Positions 52,638 to 63,689 of a stretch of 64,000 nucleotides of DNA are shown piece by piece. This DNA is from Loxodes magnus (lineage: Eukaryota > Ciliophora > Karyorelictea > Loxodida > Loxodidae), in the NCBI GenBank assembly GCA_946699065.1, contig CAMPDV010000294.1, forward strand, positions 186,001 to 250,000. Direction: 5' to 3'. Within the stretch, counting starts at the first letter, position 1; every line of letters begins with the position of its first letter. The position numbers and the translations under genes are program-made. A model generated the notes under the pieces. That model saw only the letters and a program-made list of their open reading frames with translations, was not told where the DNA came from and did no database searches.

Positions 52638-53234
52638 TTATTAAATTAAAACAAGCTTATAGATTTTTATTAATTATATTATAAATTAAAATTAAAGAGA
52701 ATTTGTTTAAATGAAAACAAAGTGAAATTAATAAAATAATAAATTTGTTAAAATAGATATTATTTAATGCTTATAGCTAAGCAGTTTATTAAGCTCTTAT
52801 TTATATTTAATTTATTTATTTTTTACATTTAAATATTTTAATTTTATTATTATCTTAAAAATTAATTAAAATTTTATATTTTTTAATGTCTACATTTTGG
52901 TAATATGTCTATATTATAATAGCAATATCGAGATATAGTGATACCACTTCGGTAAATACTTAAAGCAATTGAAAATCATTTCCTTTACTAAATACTTCGC
53001 CAGTCTTCCTCAGTTTTGTACTATATCATGACAATTCAACTTATTTTCTTTTCACCTATTTTGATTTAGATATTTAACTGAAATGGGGACTATTTTCGAA
53101 TATTTATTAATACTGACTTATAAAGATTTCTACAAACATAGCAAGCAAATCTTTTCAATTAAGTATTTTAAATATTTAAATATTATCCTTAGGAGTAATA
53201 AGCAGTTTACAATTAATTAATTATAAACTTTAAA

Positions 53235-53527
53235 ATTTCTCTTTCGAGGGACTGGAAACTCCTTTCCAGCTAGATGACTCAGGGCCCTCTCTCAATGCAT
53301 ATAGAGAGGATTTTCTGTTGCTTAATTCAATAGCTTCAGCCAGGGGGTTCCGTAACAAGGAGCCGACAGCCTTCAAGTTGCTAGCAAGAGTGGATAATCG
53401 GAAAGATTTTGTTTTCCTGCTGAGAATGACTCTAGCCAAGGACCTTTTTATTGGATAGGAACTTGACCTTATCCAAAAGATTAAAAGGTTTTATCAGAGA
53501 ATCAACTTCAGCTCCCATCATCTTTTT
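53235..53527 (-). ncRNA. GC-rich dispersed element, copy 3 (diverged)
   Basis: Same order of conserved blocks as the copies at 13745 and 22665 (GATGATGGGAGCTGA, AAGTTCCTATCC, GATTATCC, CTTGAAGGCTG, GGAAAGGAGTTTCC) but only moderate identity in between. The terminal hairpin is TGGAAAGGAGTTTCCA here and CGGAAAGGAGTTTCCG in the others, a compensated pair. An open frame of 69 codons on this strand is not kept in the other copies. Confidence 0.45.
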
Positions 53528-55484
53528 AATTATCTAATTTTTTAATAATTCGTACATACTTTTAATTTAACTATACATATAATATAAAGTTTTAAAATTG
53601 CATAGTAAACTTTTAATTTTACTATTATTTAATAATAAATAAAAAATATATTAAGTTTGAAGATAAATTAAATTTCTTAATAAATTTGTTAAAGCTATGC
53701 CATATTTCTTATTTCTAGATTAATTTACCAAATAATAAATCTATTTGTAGTTTAATTTGAGCATCAATTTTTGCATCTATGACTATTGGATTACAATATT
53801 TTGATATTAACTGTAATATTTTTGCTCTCAAATTCTTGCACAAATTTAATTAATCTCTTATAAAATTTATTTTTTTGTCTTATATATTTGTTTGTTAGAA
53901 TTTTTTTAATTATAATTCCTCTTATTTCTGTTTATCTTATAAAAGGATTGCTTTTAAGAGTTAATTTTTTATCTTTAAATAATCTAGCAATTTTTCAGCC
54001 TTTTTTAGACATTATGAAAATATATAATTACAATCTTTAAAATATAAATAAAATAGATAAATGAACAAAAAATAATAACTATTTTTAATTAGAAAATGAA
54101 TATTATAATTCTTTAATTTAATTTTCTTGATAAGATCTTTTAAATTTAAATTAGTTGCTTTTTTAATTTATTTTAATTAAAGCACCTTAAATATTATTAT
54201 GTTTATGAATATTTAGTATCTTAAATAAAAAACACTAAATTATATATTAAAGCAAACGTTTATTAAAGGAATGCTTAAATTATAAATTATAATTTAGTTG
54301 TCTAATAATTTAGAATAAAACAAAAAATGCTCATTATTAAGGTTATTTATGAAATTGTGTACTATTAGCATTATCGGCTTAGTAGAAACTTTGCTTTTTA
54401 TTATGCTATATATGTTTCTTTTTATATTGTACGAAATATTTCCCATTTTTTATAGATATAATTATAATAGTTATTAACTTACACTTTGTATATTATTTTA
54501 ATTAATAAAAAAGATTAAAGCTTTTCTTTTAACTTTTTTTGATATAATGAAAATTATATTGATTTCTTAATTATTTACACTTTCATTTTGCTAATTCTTA
54601 TTATTTAATATTAGAATATAATTTTATTCTTATTTTAGATGGAAGTATAAGATAATTTACAAGAAAGTGAAGATTTTTATAATTTTGCATATATTCAAAT
54701 TATTTATATAGTTTACTAAAAAATGTTTTTATATGATAAATAATCAATCAATTTTTTAAAAAGCTTTCAACTTTAATAAAATAGCTTCATTAGGAATTCA
54801 AATTTTAAGATTAATAAATAAAATAAATTTTCTATATACATAGTAGATATATTCAAGTTGCTTATAATCAGAAAGCTTATCTTTAAAGCTATTCCTTTTA
54901 ATATTACAGAATGAGAAAAAATTTTGAAGAGAAAAAATACTTAATATAGCAATTTTTTCTTAAAAACTAATTTTTCTCTTCTAAATTAACATCTTTTCGC
55001 AAACTAAAAACAGATAGTTAGTCGTAGAAAGCTCTTTCCAAAACTCTTTTACTCATCTTTTCGATTTTTAATGTTTTTCTAATTATTATAATAAAGCAGA
55101 ATATTTTTAAACTTGATTAATAAATTTTTGTTTCTATATTTTATATAGTTAGGTTAGATATATTATTTAGATCCTGGTTTAATTACTTTTTTTAGATTCT
55201 TTGTAGATTGGCCTAAAATTTATTATTACAGATGTATTGTACCTCATTTTTTCTATTTGATTTATCATATTTTTATTAAGAGATTTTTTAGTTCTTTTTG
55301 ATTAGTTATTTTAAAAATTCGCAATATCTATTAAAAAGGTGGTTTTAAACCCTCTTATAGACAAATTTTTTACTTATTTTGTTTCTTCCTAAAATTGTCA
55401 TTTATTTTTTATCTTTACTTCTTATAAGTTATTTAAAAAACTTTTCAAATCTTTTAAAATTCTATCCCTTTAAGAAAAGGATTT

Positions 55485-56025
55485 ATCCACCCGAAAATCT
55501 TTTGTAGCGTATAACTCAAAGCGAAAAAAGGATAATTTTTTCACGATTTCATGGTTTATTTTATTATATCTCCTTTTTTCTTAAGATCTTTTTCATTTAA
55601 GTAAATTCTTATAGCATTAAAAATTTTTAAAGCGAATTTTTTCATTTACTCGAAAAGAAGTTCAAAATTAAAAATTGTATTTTTTCCAAAGCATAAACAA
55701 TAATTTTTTTTCATTTCAATAATAATTTACTTTATCAAAAATATATTTTTAATTCAAGAACAAAACAATTTTGTTAAAAATGATTTAAAATCAAAAAATT
55801 TTCCTAACAAAACAAATTTTTTTTTTTACAAAATACAATTTCAACAAAAAAGATTTCCAAATTATATTTTGAATATAAAATTTTTTTTAATTCTTATTTC
55901 TTCTCAAAATCTTCTATATTTGGAATTTTTTCTTGAAATTTTATTCCTATTTAGGATTTTTTATCCCGAAATCAAAAAATTAATTCCGTCCCAGAAATCT
56001 TTGGTAGTGTAAAACGCTGAGCAAA
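55485..56025. repeat. Short-repeat cluster 3-prime of WD40 gene D
   Basis: Two well-kept blocks, near 55490 (CCGAAAATCTTTTGTAGCG) and 55963 (ATCCCGAAATC, then CCGTCCCAGAAATCTTTGG and TAGTGTAAAACGCTGAGC), equivalent to those at 8035 and 8470-9015. Confidence 0.6.
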
Positions 56026-56740
56026 AAAACAAATTTTTTATTTTCATGAAATCCATGCTCTAAACCTGAAAGATAAATAAAAAAAATACAATCTGAAAAT
56101 TTTTCCCCAATCGGAAACGAAAAATTTTAAACATAAAATTTAATATTTTATAATTATAATAAATAAATATCTCATAGTTATTAATAATAATCAATATTAA
56201 ATATAAATAATTAAAAATATTTAAAATACTTAATTAAAATTTATAATCAATAATCAAAATTATAAACTAACTTTTACCTTATAAATAATATTTTAATTGC
56301 TTTCACAAAAAAATCTAAAATTTAAACTCAACTTGAAAATTTTACAAAATCTAAAAATAAATCTATAACATTTTATAGAATTAAATTAAATTAAACTAAA
56401 TTAAATTAAAAATAATATAGTTTGCTTAATAGCTTTGAAAAATTTTATAGAATAAAATTAAACTTAAACTTATTTTACGTCTTCATTTAACAAAACTATA
56501 TTTAAAATATTTTTAAACATTACCACTTTAAATCAATATACCTCACTAATTTCTATAACCTATATTACTCATCCTTTTTTTAAACCAAGAATATTTAAGA
56601 ATATACAACCTTTTAATAAATAAATAAAACAAACACTTCATATAGCAAAGAACATTATTACCATTCAACATTCATTTAATGTATAACCAATATCTTATAT
56701 CTTTAATCGTAAAATTTAATTAAGCCAAATAGCAAGTTAC

Positions 56741-57827
56741 TCAACTCGAAACTCTCCACTTTCTTATCGTCTTGTCATATCCTCCCGATACTAACCATCT
56801 ATTATCAACACTCAATGCTATAGAATATATTCATCCAATATGCCCTTGTAAAGTCTAGATACACTCACCCTTATCAAAGTTTCAGATCTTGATTGTTTTA
56901 TCCCATGAGCCAGAAAAGATAACACTTGAATCATCATTTAACTGAATACTTGATATACCTCTTGCATGACCTTAAAGAGTACGAATGCACTAATCAGAAG
57001 AGAAATCCCATATCTTAATAGTATTGTCCCAAGAACCCGATATTACATACCTATTATCCTTAGACACTATCACCGATAAAACATAACCTGAATGCCCAGT
57101 AAGAGTTCGCACAGGCTGGCCAGTCTAGAAATCCCAAATCTTTATAGTTGTATCATCAGATCCCGATATAATATATCTAGAGTCATAGGAGGTTACTACC
57201 GAGTTAACTGTAGAAGTATGCCCAGACAAAGTTCTTTGGAGAGTTTTATTGTGGAAATTTCAGATCCTTATGGTTTCGTCATGAGATCCTGATACTATAT
57301 AGCTAGAGTCTAGAGAGATTACTACCGAGTAAATAGTAGAATTATACCCTGTTATAGTTCTTATGAGAGCACCAGTCTATAAGTTTCAGATCTTTATCGT
57401 GTTGTCATCAGATCCTGATACTATATAGCTAGAGTCTGAGGAGATTACTACCGAGTAAATTGAACCAGTATGTCCCGTTATAGTTCTTTGGAGAGCACCT
57501 GTCTGGAAATTCCAAATCTTTATTGAATATTCAGGATATCCTGAACCTGATACAATTAAATTCTGGTCACTTGATATGGCTACCGATAGCACAGGTGAAG
57601 TGTGACCAGTAAGGATTTAGTCTAAAAAATATTAAAGAAATACCTTTACTTTGGTCATAACTGATCTTGTTTATTAACTTTTAGTAGCATAAGTTAGGCA
57701 GAATTTCATACTTAAAATGAAGTAGAGATATTTTCCCTAAAATGTGGCTTCTCACTCTTAAGAGTTTTCTTAAAAAAATACTTTTAGTAAATTGCTTTTC
57801 TTTTATCTCCATTTATTTTTTCTCCAT
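56741..57827 (-). CDS. WD40 repeat protein, copy D (354 aa, one 22-nt intron)
   Basis: Exon 1 57827-57644, intron 57622-57643, exon 2 57621-56741. Seven WD40 repeats, ending RKWRVSS and TGA at 56741-56743. TGA codes the KIW/RIW Trp in repeats 2, 3 and 6 and the surface Trp of GHIGWIYS in repeat 7, which is 29 codons before the stop; TGG is used for the two Trp after it. Compared with A-C the differences cluster in the residues after GH(T/S) and just before the Asp of SGSxD. The N-terminal exon and intron are nearly identical to the other copies. Role inferred only as protein binding. Confidence 0.88.
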
Positions 57828-59378
57828 TTTAATTTTATAACTTAATAACTATTTAATTAAAATAACTCAATAAATTTTACTTACTTAATTTCAATACAAT
57901 TAAACAATTTAATTATTTATTAAGCATACTTATAAATATCTTCTTAAACATTGATTTTTCTATTTTTGTCTTAAAACGAGACAAGATATTAAACTAATAG
58001 TACATGCTTTTACAATTTTAATTATTTTATATCTTTTTAATTTTAAATAAAAGGATAATTTATTATATCAAAAGTTTATAACGAAGAATTATATCCTTAT
58101 TATAATAATTTTAATATGCATTTATTAGTTACTACTTATTTGTACTTTAAATCAAAGACTCCTAATAAGAAAACCTTATTTCTTTATAGACCCTTATAAA
58201 TGATAAATAAAATATTACAATTTTTTTAAAAGCTACTGCTATTAATTATTATCTTTCACTTACATTTAATTTAAAAAACATTTCTTTAAGCTTTTACTAA
58301 TTAAAAGAATGAAATAAATCAAGTTTTTTATTAATTAGTTTGAATAAATGTTAAAAAACATCAAATTATTTAAAGCAAAGTATTTAAATTTATAAGATAA
58401 AATCTTTTAATTAACCTCTTTCTTACTACTATTTCATTAAAACTTTTTATTTATAAAAGATCTCTCTTAAAATAATAAACTAATATAATTTATTTTAATG
58501 TTGATTCTAAGCAAAATATCTAAATGTAATAAATACATTTAATAACTTTCTCTTTTTATAGCAAACTAATATTATATTTATTATTTATGTTATTTTAGTA
58601 ATTATCATTTCTAATTAATAATACCTAAATTATTCTAGATTATTTAAAGATAAAAGCTTAATTCTATTATTCTATACAAATCTATATTATATTGCTAACA
58701 CTATTAATACTCTCTTTCTTAAAATTAGTTGTTTGCTATTAAGAAAATTATAAGCTTTTTTAATAAAGAAAGCATATTTTAAATATATTCTATTATTATT
58801 TTCTGAATTAATAGAAAGAGTAAACTTAACATAATATGTTTCTTTATAATAAGCATGATATAATATAAGTATTAGATTAGCTAATACAAGTTATTTAAAA
58901 CTAAAATGATTGTCACAATAAATCTTAGTCTAATTGACTTTAGTCATAAGATTTAAAAAGAATACAGTCTTTAGTAGTAATAAGAAAGGATTTAAATAAA
59001 CATAAAGAAAGTGAGAAAAAAATTAAACCTAAAAGATAAGAGTTTTAAATCTTAAATTGAAGTTTATTAATTAAAAGATTCAAGACTATCACTTACGAAC
59101 TAGAATGAAATAGCTGCTAAATTACCATTTTTCTGAATAAATTAAATAATCAATTAGAACAAAAAGGCATGCTTGATATTTAAAAAATATTTAAGCTTTC
59201 AAGTAGTTACAGGTTGGATATTTAGCATGGTTTAACAAGTGTTTCTTAATATAAAATAAGATAACAAAAGTTTTAAAGCAGAATTAAATAATTATAGAAT
59301 TCCAGTGTTTCTAAATAGAAAAAAAGGAAGTCACTAAAATTTAATTAATCAAAGCCATAAATAAAAAAGCTGTGATTA

Positions 59379-59580
59379 AATGAGAAATGTACATGTCCAA
59401 AGGGGTTTTCAAAATGTCTGTTTTGAACTTATAAATCTAAGAATTGTCCTTTTGAAAAAACGAAAAAGTGTAAATCCTTCTAGAACTACAAATATTCAAT
59501 GGCCTTTATAAAATTTAGATTGAAATATCCATGCAATAGTTTGATATTTAAATTCTCAAAGTAGCATAATTGTACAGACT
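59379..59580 (+). pseudogene. Cys-rich zinc-finger-like coding fragment, copy 2
   Basis: Best-preserved copy of the fragment at 965: NEKCTCPKGFSKC, WTYKSKNCPFEKTKKC, then RLKYPCNSL and KFSKQHNCTDS, with eight Cys/His in a finger-like spacing. A separate globular-looking frame lies upstream (about 59090-59370) in another phase. Possibly the DNA-binding part of a lost transposase; inference only. Confidence 0.35.
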
Positions 59581-60938
59581 CTTTAAATTTTTTCATTTTC
59601 TTGATTGTCTTAAATCAAAAATTTTTAGATGCGTTTATTTTTTATTTTCTAAGGAATATAAAAAATTGCTGTCTTTTTCTCCAACTTTGCAATATCTTAG
59701 ATTGAATTTGCTGCTTCATTCACTACATTATTCAATAGGCATAAATTTAAACCCCAAAATTACAACAACATTCATACTTTAGTCTCTTTAAAACATTATC
59801 TATCAAATCCTTTAAAACTCTATCTGCTTAACTTCTCTCTTCTTTATTTAGATCATACTACTCTATTTTGATTTTCCTTATATCTCTAAGCTAAAATAAA
59901 CCTAAAATATTAACTACCATAAAAAAGCTTTAAAGCTAAATTTTATTTTTAAATTAGTTTAATGATACTTATTAACAAATCTCTTGTAAATAAAAGCTTA
60001 GAATGAAATATATTGTATATTTAAAGGTTTAATGTATTTTGTTAGTTTATTAAGATACATAAATAAGAAGTATTATACAGAATTAGGCTTTCTTTAATTA
60101 AAGATACTGAGTCTAGTAATCTAAATAATTTATTAATTTAACTAGTAATGCTCCAATATAATAAATAATCAATTAAATACTTTAATGGATTGATTAACTT
60201 TGAGGCTAGTACTTTGAAGTTGTTTTTTGGTTCGCTTGAACTTGCTTTCTTCTCTAATTATTTCAATTTATTGCTCATTGATATGTAGTTCCTTGCTTTA
60301 CACTTAGTTTGTCTTTCTTTAACAAAAATTTTAAAGAAGATAAACTGAAATAAATTGAACAAACAACTAAACTATCTTAATTTATTCATGGAAGCAGCAA
60401 CTTTGAAGATAAATCTACTTCCTAGCCTCAATATTATAAATCTTTTAAAATGAATAATATGAAGTTGTCTATTTTCTTTTACGAAAAGCTTTAAAATAAA
60501 TCTATCAAATGTTTTTTATTTTAAGCTCCAGATTCCACTTATTAGGTAAGTAAATTATACATATGTTCCTTAATCCTTAATCCTTAAATCTTATAACTTA
60601 GATTGATTATTTTTTTGCTTTTTTCTTCCCTTTTAAAGAAAGTTGCTTAGTATTTTTTTACTGCTAGATTAAACTACTCATTGTAGCGTACCCTTTTACA
60701 AATCAATTATACAACAGACTGTTTTGGAATTAACCTCCTCTAATTCCAACCTCACCTGAATCCTAATAGTAATGAATGAATTCTAGTATACTGCTTATCT
60801 AGAAAAGTTAATATAGAAGTTAACTTACTTGGATGAAGCAATTTCAACTCAACTAGATTTAACTTTCCAAAGTAGACAAAACTAAATACTTTCAGTTTTT
60901 TATTACTTTTAATCCTTTAAATATATACTTTAATTAAA

Positions 60939-62147
60939 ATGAAACGAAACAAATTAAATTTTCCTTTGGATTATTAAAAAGGTATAAAGAATGCTATATA
61001 GTCTAAGCTATTAAAAGCAATTTCAGTAAGAAGGCTAGCAAAGATGATGAAATATGATCAATAAGTTTACGATATAGTATTTGATGGGAAAAAGGGTTTT
61101 ATGCTTATGCATTTGAATAGCTTTAATGCATATGATGTCGTTTATTTTTTTAAGTATCATTTTATTATTTTTATTTTAAAGACTTTTTAAATACTTAATA
61201 CCATAAATTTAACTATTTTCATTAAAAGAAAAAGCTCTAACGAGTATCCGCCTACATTTAGCTTCGAGCAAATAAAATAAAAAAATTTATTAGCGTGGAT
61301 CCACCTAAATCGGTATATCACTCTATTTATAATCAAATATGAAAATTCAGAAGAAGAAGACTGATTACCTGTGGATCACAAGTTTATTCCTCTCATTGTA
61401 TGTTATTGGAACTTATAAAAATCAAGAAATATCTAATTAAGAAGATATAAAGTAGATAGCATATAATATCAACTGTTTTAAAGTATCTTCTCCTTGGGCA
61501 ATGTGACTCATTTATTGGATCGTTGACTTGGCTTCAATATCGTCGCTCACTGCTTTCCTATATATAATTATTAAAGTTTTAGATAAAGATATATCTAACG
61601 ATAGTTTCAAAAAGTGAATAAAGTCTATTTCAGTCAATATGTTGGTTTTATCTTTGATGCAAACGTTCATCAATTGGACTATCTTATAGGACATAACGAA
61701 AGTCACTACGGGTCGCACATATTTTTAGTCTGTCATTCGTATTCTCTGTTATGGATGCTAGGTTTTGAACTTTGGTGGTATACATAGCATAGAGCATCAC
61801 ATAATATCAAATTTTTAAATCGTTACGAGCATTCATTTAATCACTAATGGTAAAAACCTGAAGATAAGATTGGAATAACTAATTTTGCATTCGATCACAT
61901 AGTAGAAATTTATGTTTCTATGTCAACTTTATTCTACCCTACACTAATATTTCCTATTAACTACAAAGTATTTATATCATTAAGTTATATGATGGTTGCC
62001 GTAATGTCACATTGGGATAAGTTCCAATACAAATATCATCTCGATCATCTTTATAAGATTATAGCTAACTATGGAACACTAATACCAATCTTCGACAAAT
62101 TTTTTGGAACATATTACAGTCAAGAGAAAAAAGAGCACGACAAATGA
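60939..62147 (+). CDS. Sterol desaturase / fatty acid hydroxylase-like membrane protein, copy B (402 aa)
   Basis: ATG 60939 to TGA 62145-62147, single exon. Iron-binding His boxes of the superfamily are seen as H284-x3-H288 (HRASH), H298-x3-H302 (HSFNH), H358 and H367/H370 (HLDHL), followed by NYGTLIPIFDKFFGTYY near the C-terminus. The second box is HxxxH rather than the usual HxxHH and the last is HxxHL, so activity is uncertain. Hydrophobic segments are spread through the N-terminal half, as expected of an ER enzyme. About 540 bp in the C-terminal half are identical to copy A while the ends differ, mostly by replacement changes. TAA/TAG are Gln and TGA Trp internally; the terminal codon is TGA followed by TAA. 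Confidence 0.75.
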
Positions 62148-62233
62148 TAACTCTTTATAAAATCTTATTTAAAAATAAACGCTTTTTATTTTCCTTTATT
62201 TTAACTTTTATTTTACTTTATTTTTCTCTTAAA

Positions 62234-62902
62234 ATGTGAAATTTCTCTAAACCTGTTTCATCTGGGAAATTAGATAAAGAGAATCGTTTTTAAATTTTAG
62301 ATATGTAGCGAGGCGTCATCTATTTTAAAAAATTATGAAAGAAAGTAGTGATACCAGCTGGGATTAATTTCGGTAAAAACGGAAAAGAGTTTTAAGAAAA
62401 TACATTTATAAAATTTGAGGTTGTTATAGATATGAAAAATATCAAAGAGGCAACACAAGTATGTGCATTTAAAAAATGGATATTTTTATCTTTAGTTGAT
62501 TAAAAATAGTATGACAAGATATGAAATAATATTATAATTAGTCGTTTTACTACTGAAGCACATAAATTTACAGTTTGTTTAGTTGTGGTATATTGTAATT
62601 TGATTATTACATAAACTAAAATGCTAGTGATATGCAATTATATATGAGTTGAACGATGTGATAATCGAATTACTATATAAAAGCATTGCAATGATTGAAA
62701 TATCAGAAATATCTGAGATATGAAAAATCGAAAGAGTAGCTACTTTTAAATCATTGATTGATTTAAAAAATAACAACAGAAAAAACAAAGGTAAGGAAAA
62801 TGTTTACTCTATGCTAGGTAAAGTTAAAAAAATAAATAGTTGTACCAATTTAAATATCTTAGTCGTAATTTCGATCTATATAACAGAGATCTTAAATTAT
62901 GA
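62234..62902 (+). CDS. Hypothetical 222-aa frame, right-arm copy
   Basis: Begins with ATG then TGA (Met-Trp) at 62234 and ends at TGA 62900-62902, 87 bp after the desaturase-like copy B. Equal in length to 33415-34083. Contains internal TGA codons, including one where the other copy has TGT and one where it has TAA. Start, and whether it is translated at all, are uncertain; no domain recognised. Confidence 0.3.
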
Positions 62903-63689
62903 ATATCTTGACTTTTAATTTATATAAAATAGACCTTATGTATCTCAGCTTATTAAAATTGCTTGATTGCTTGATTGCTTATTTATTTACTTTTTTTGAT
63001 TAAGATACTACTTAATTCCTTAAAGCAACATTCAAATTTTTGAATAATTTTTTTCATATTCCCTTAGTTTAATCACAGCTCATACTATCTGAGACCTTTG
63101 AAATTATTTTCTTCTAAAAATTATCGATTCCTTCAGACAATATTTTTATTTTGACTTTTATTTTTATATCACAATTACTTTACTTTGCTATCCTGTATTA
63201 CCAAAAAATATAAGCTTTCTTATCGAATATCGATATTTTATTTTATGATTTTCGTATGATTATAAACGTTTTAAGTAAAAACTCCTCATTACTATTTCTT
63301 GTTAGTGCAATTTTTTTTAACTATGACTGAATATGAAAAGCTTTTTAGTTTAATATCTCTTTCATTTACTAAATTTCCTATTTGTTTCGGAAAATAAAAA
63401 TGTTCGAATATCTTTTTTAGTAGATTGTTAATTCACTAAATTTTTATAGCATAAATCACCCAGTTTCTTCTTATCTTTGAATTTAGATACTGTTTAATTT
63501 AAATCTGAGAATACTTCTAGCAAATTTTAGTATTTAATTTTGTAATAATTCAAATTTTATCTTATAGGGCTGTAATTATAACTCTCTATTTCAATATAAA
63601 ATGGAACTATAAATGAAAAGAAAATTAAAGGTATAATATAAGACTTTTTGCAAAAATAAATAAAAATAAAAATACAAAATTAAATTTTT

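Larger units (their letters stand above)
53826..58900. repeat. Segmental duplication, direct copy of 6366-12050
   Basis: Runs from CTCAAATTCTTGCAC through AT-rich spacer, the short-repeat cluster and WD40 gene D, and overlaps the right arm of the inverted repeat from 56110 on. It lacks the 222-bp segment present at 11470-11691. No gene supported between 53530 and 56700. Confidence 0.85.

Noticed and set aside
53230-53439. 69-codon minus-strand frame in the GC-rich element
   Set aside because: Not maintained in the other two copies because of indels; more likely noncoding.
57092-57292. Plus-strand open frame with MPSKSSHRLASLEIPNLYS-like peptide, also at 23832-24095 and 39129-39329 (minus)
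   Set aside because: Antisense of WD40 repeats; the repetition simply mirrors the repeats.
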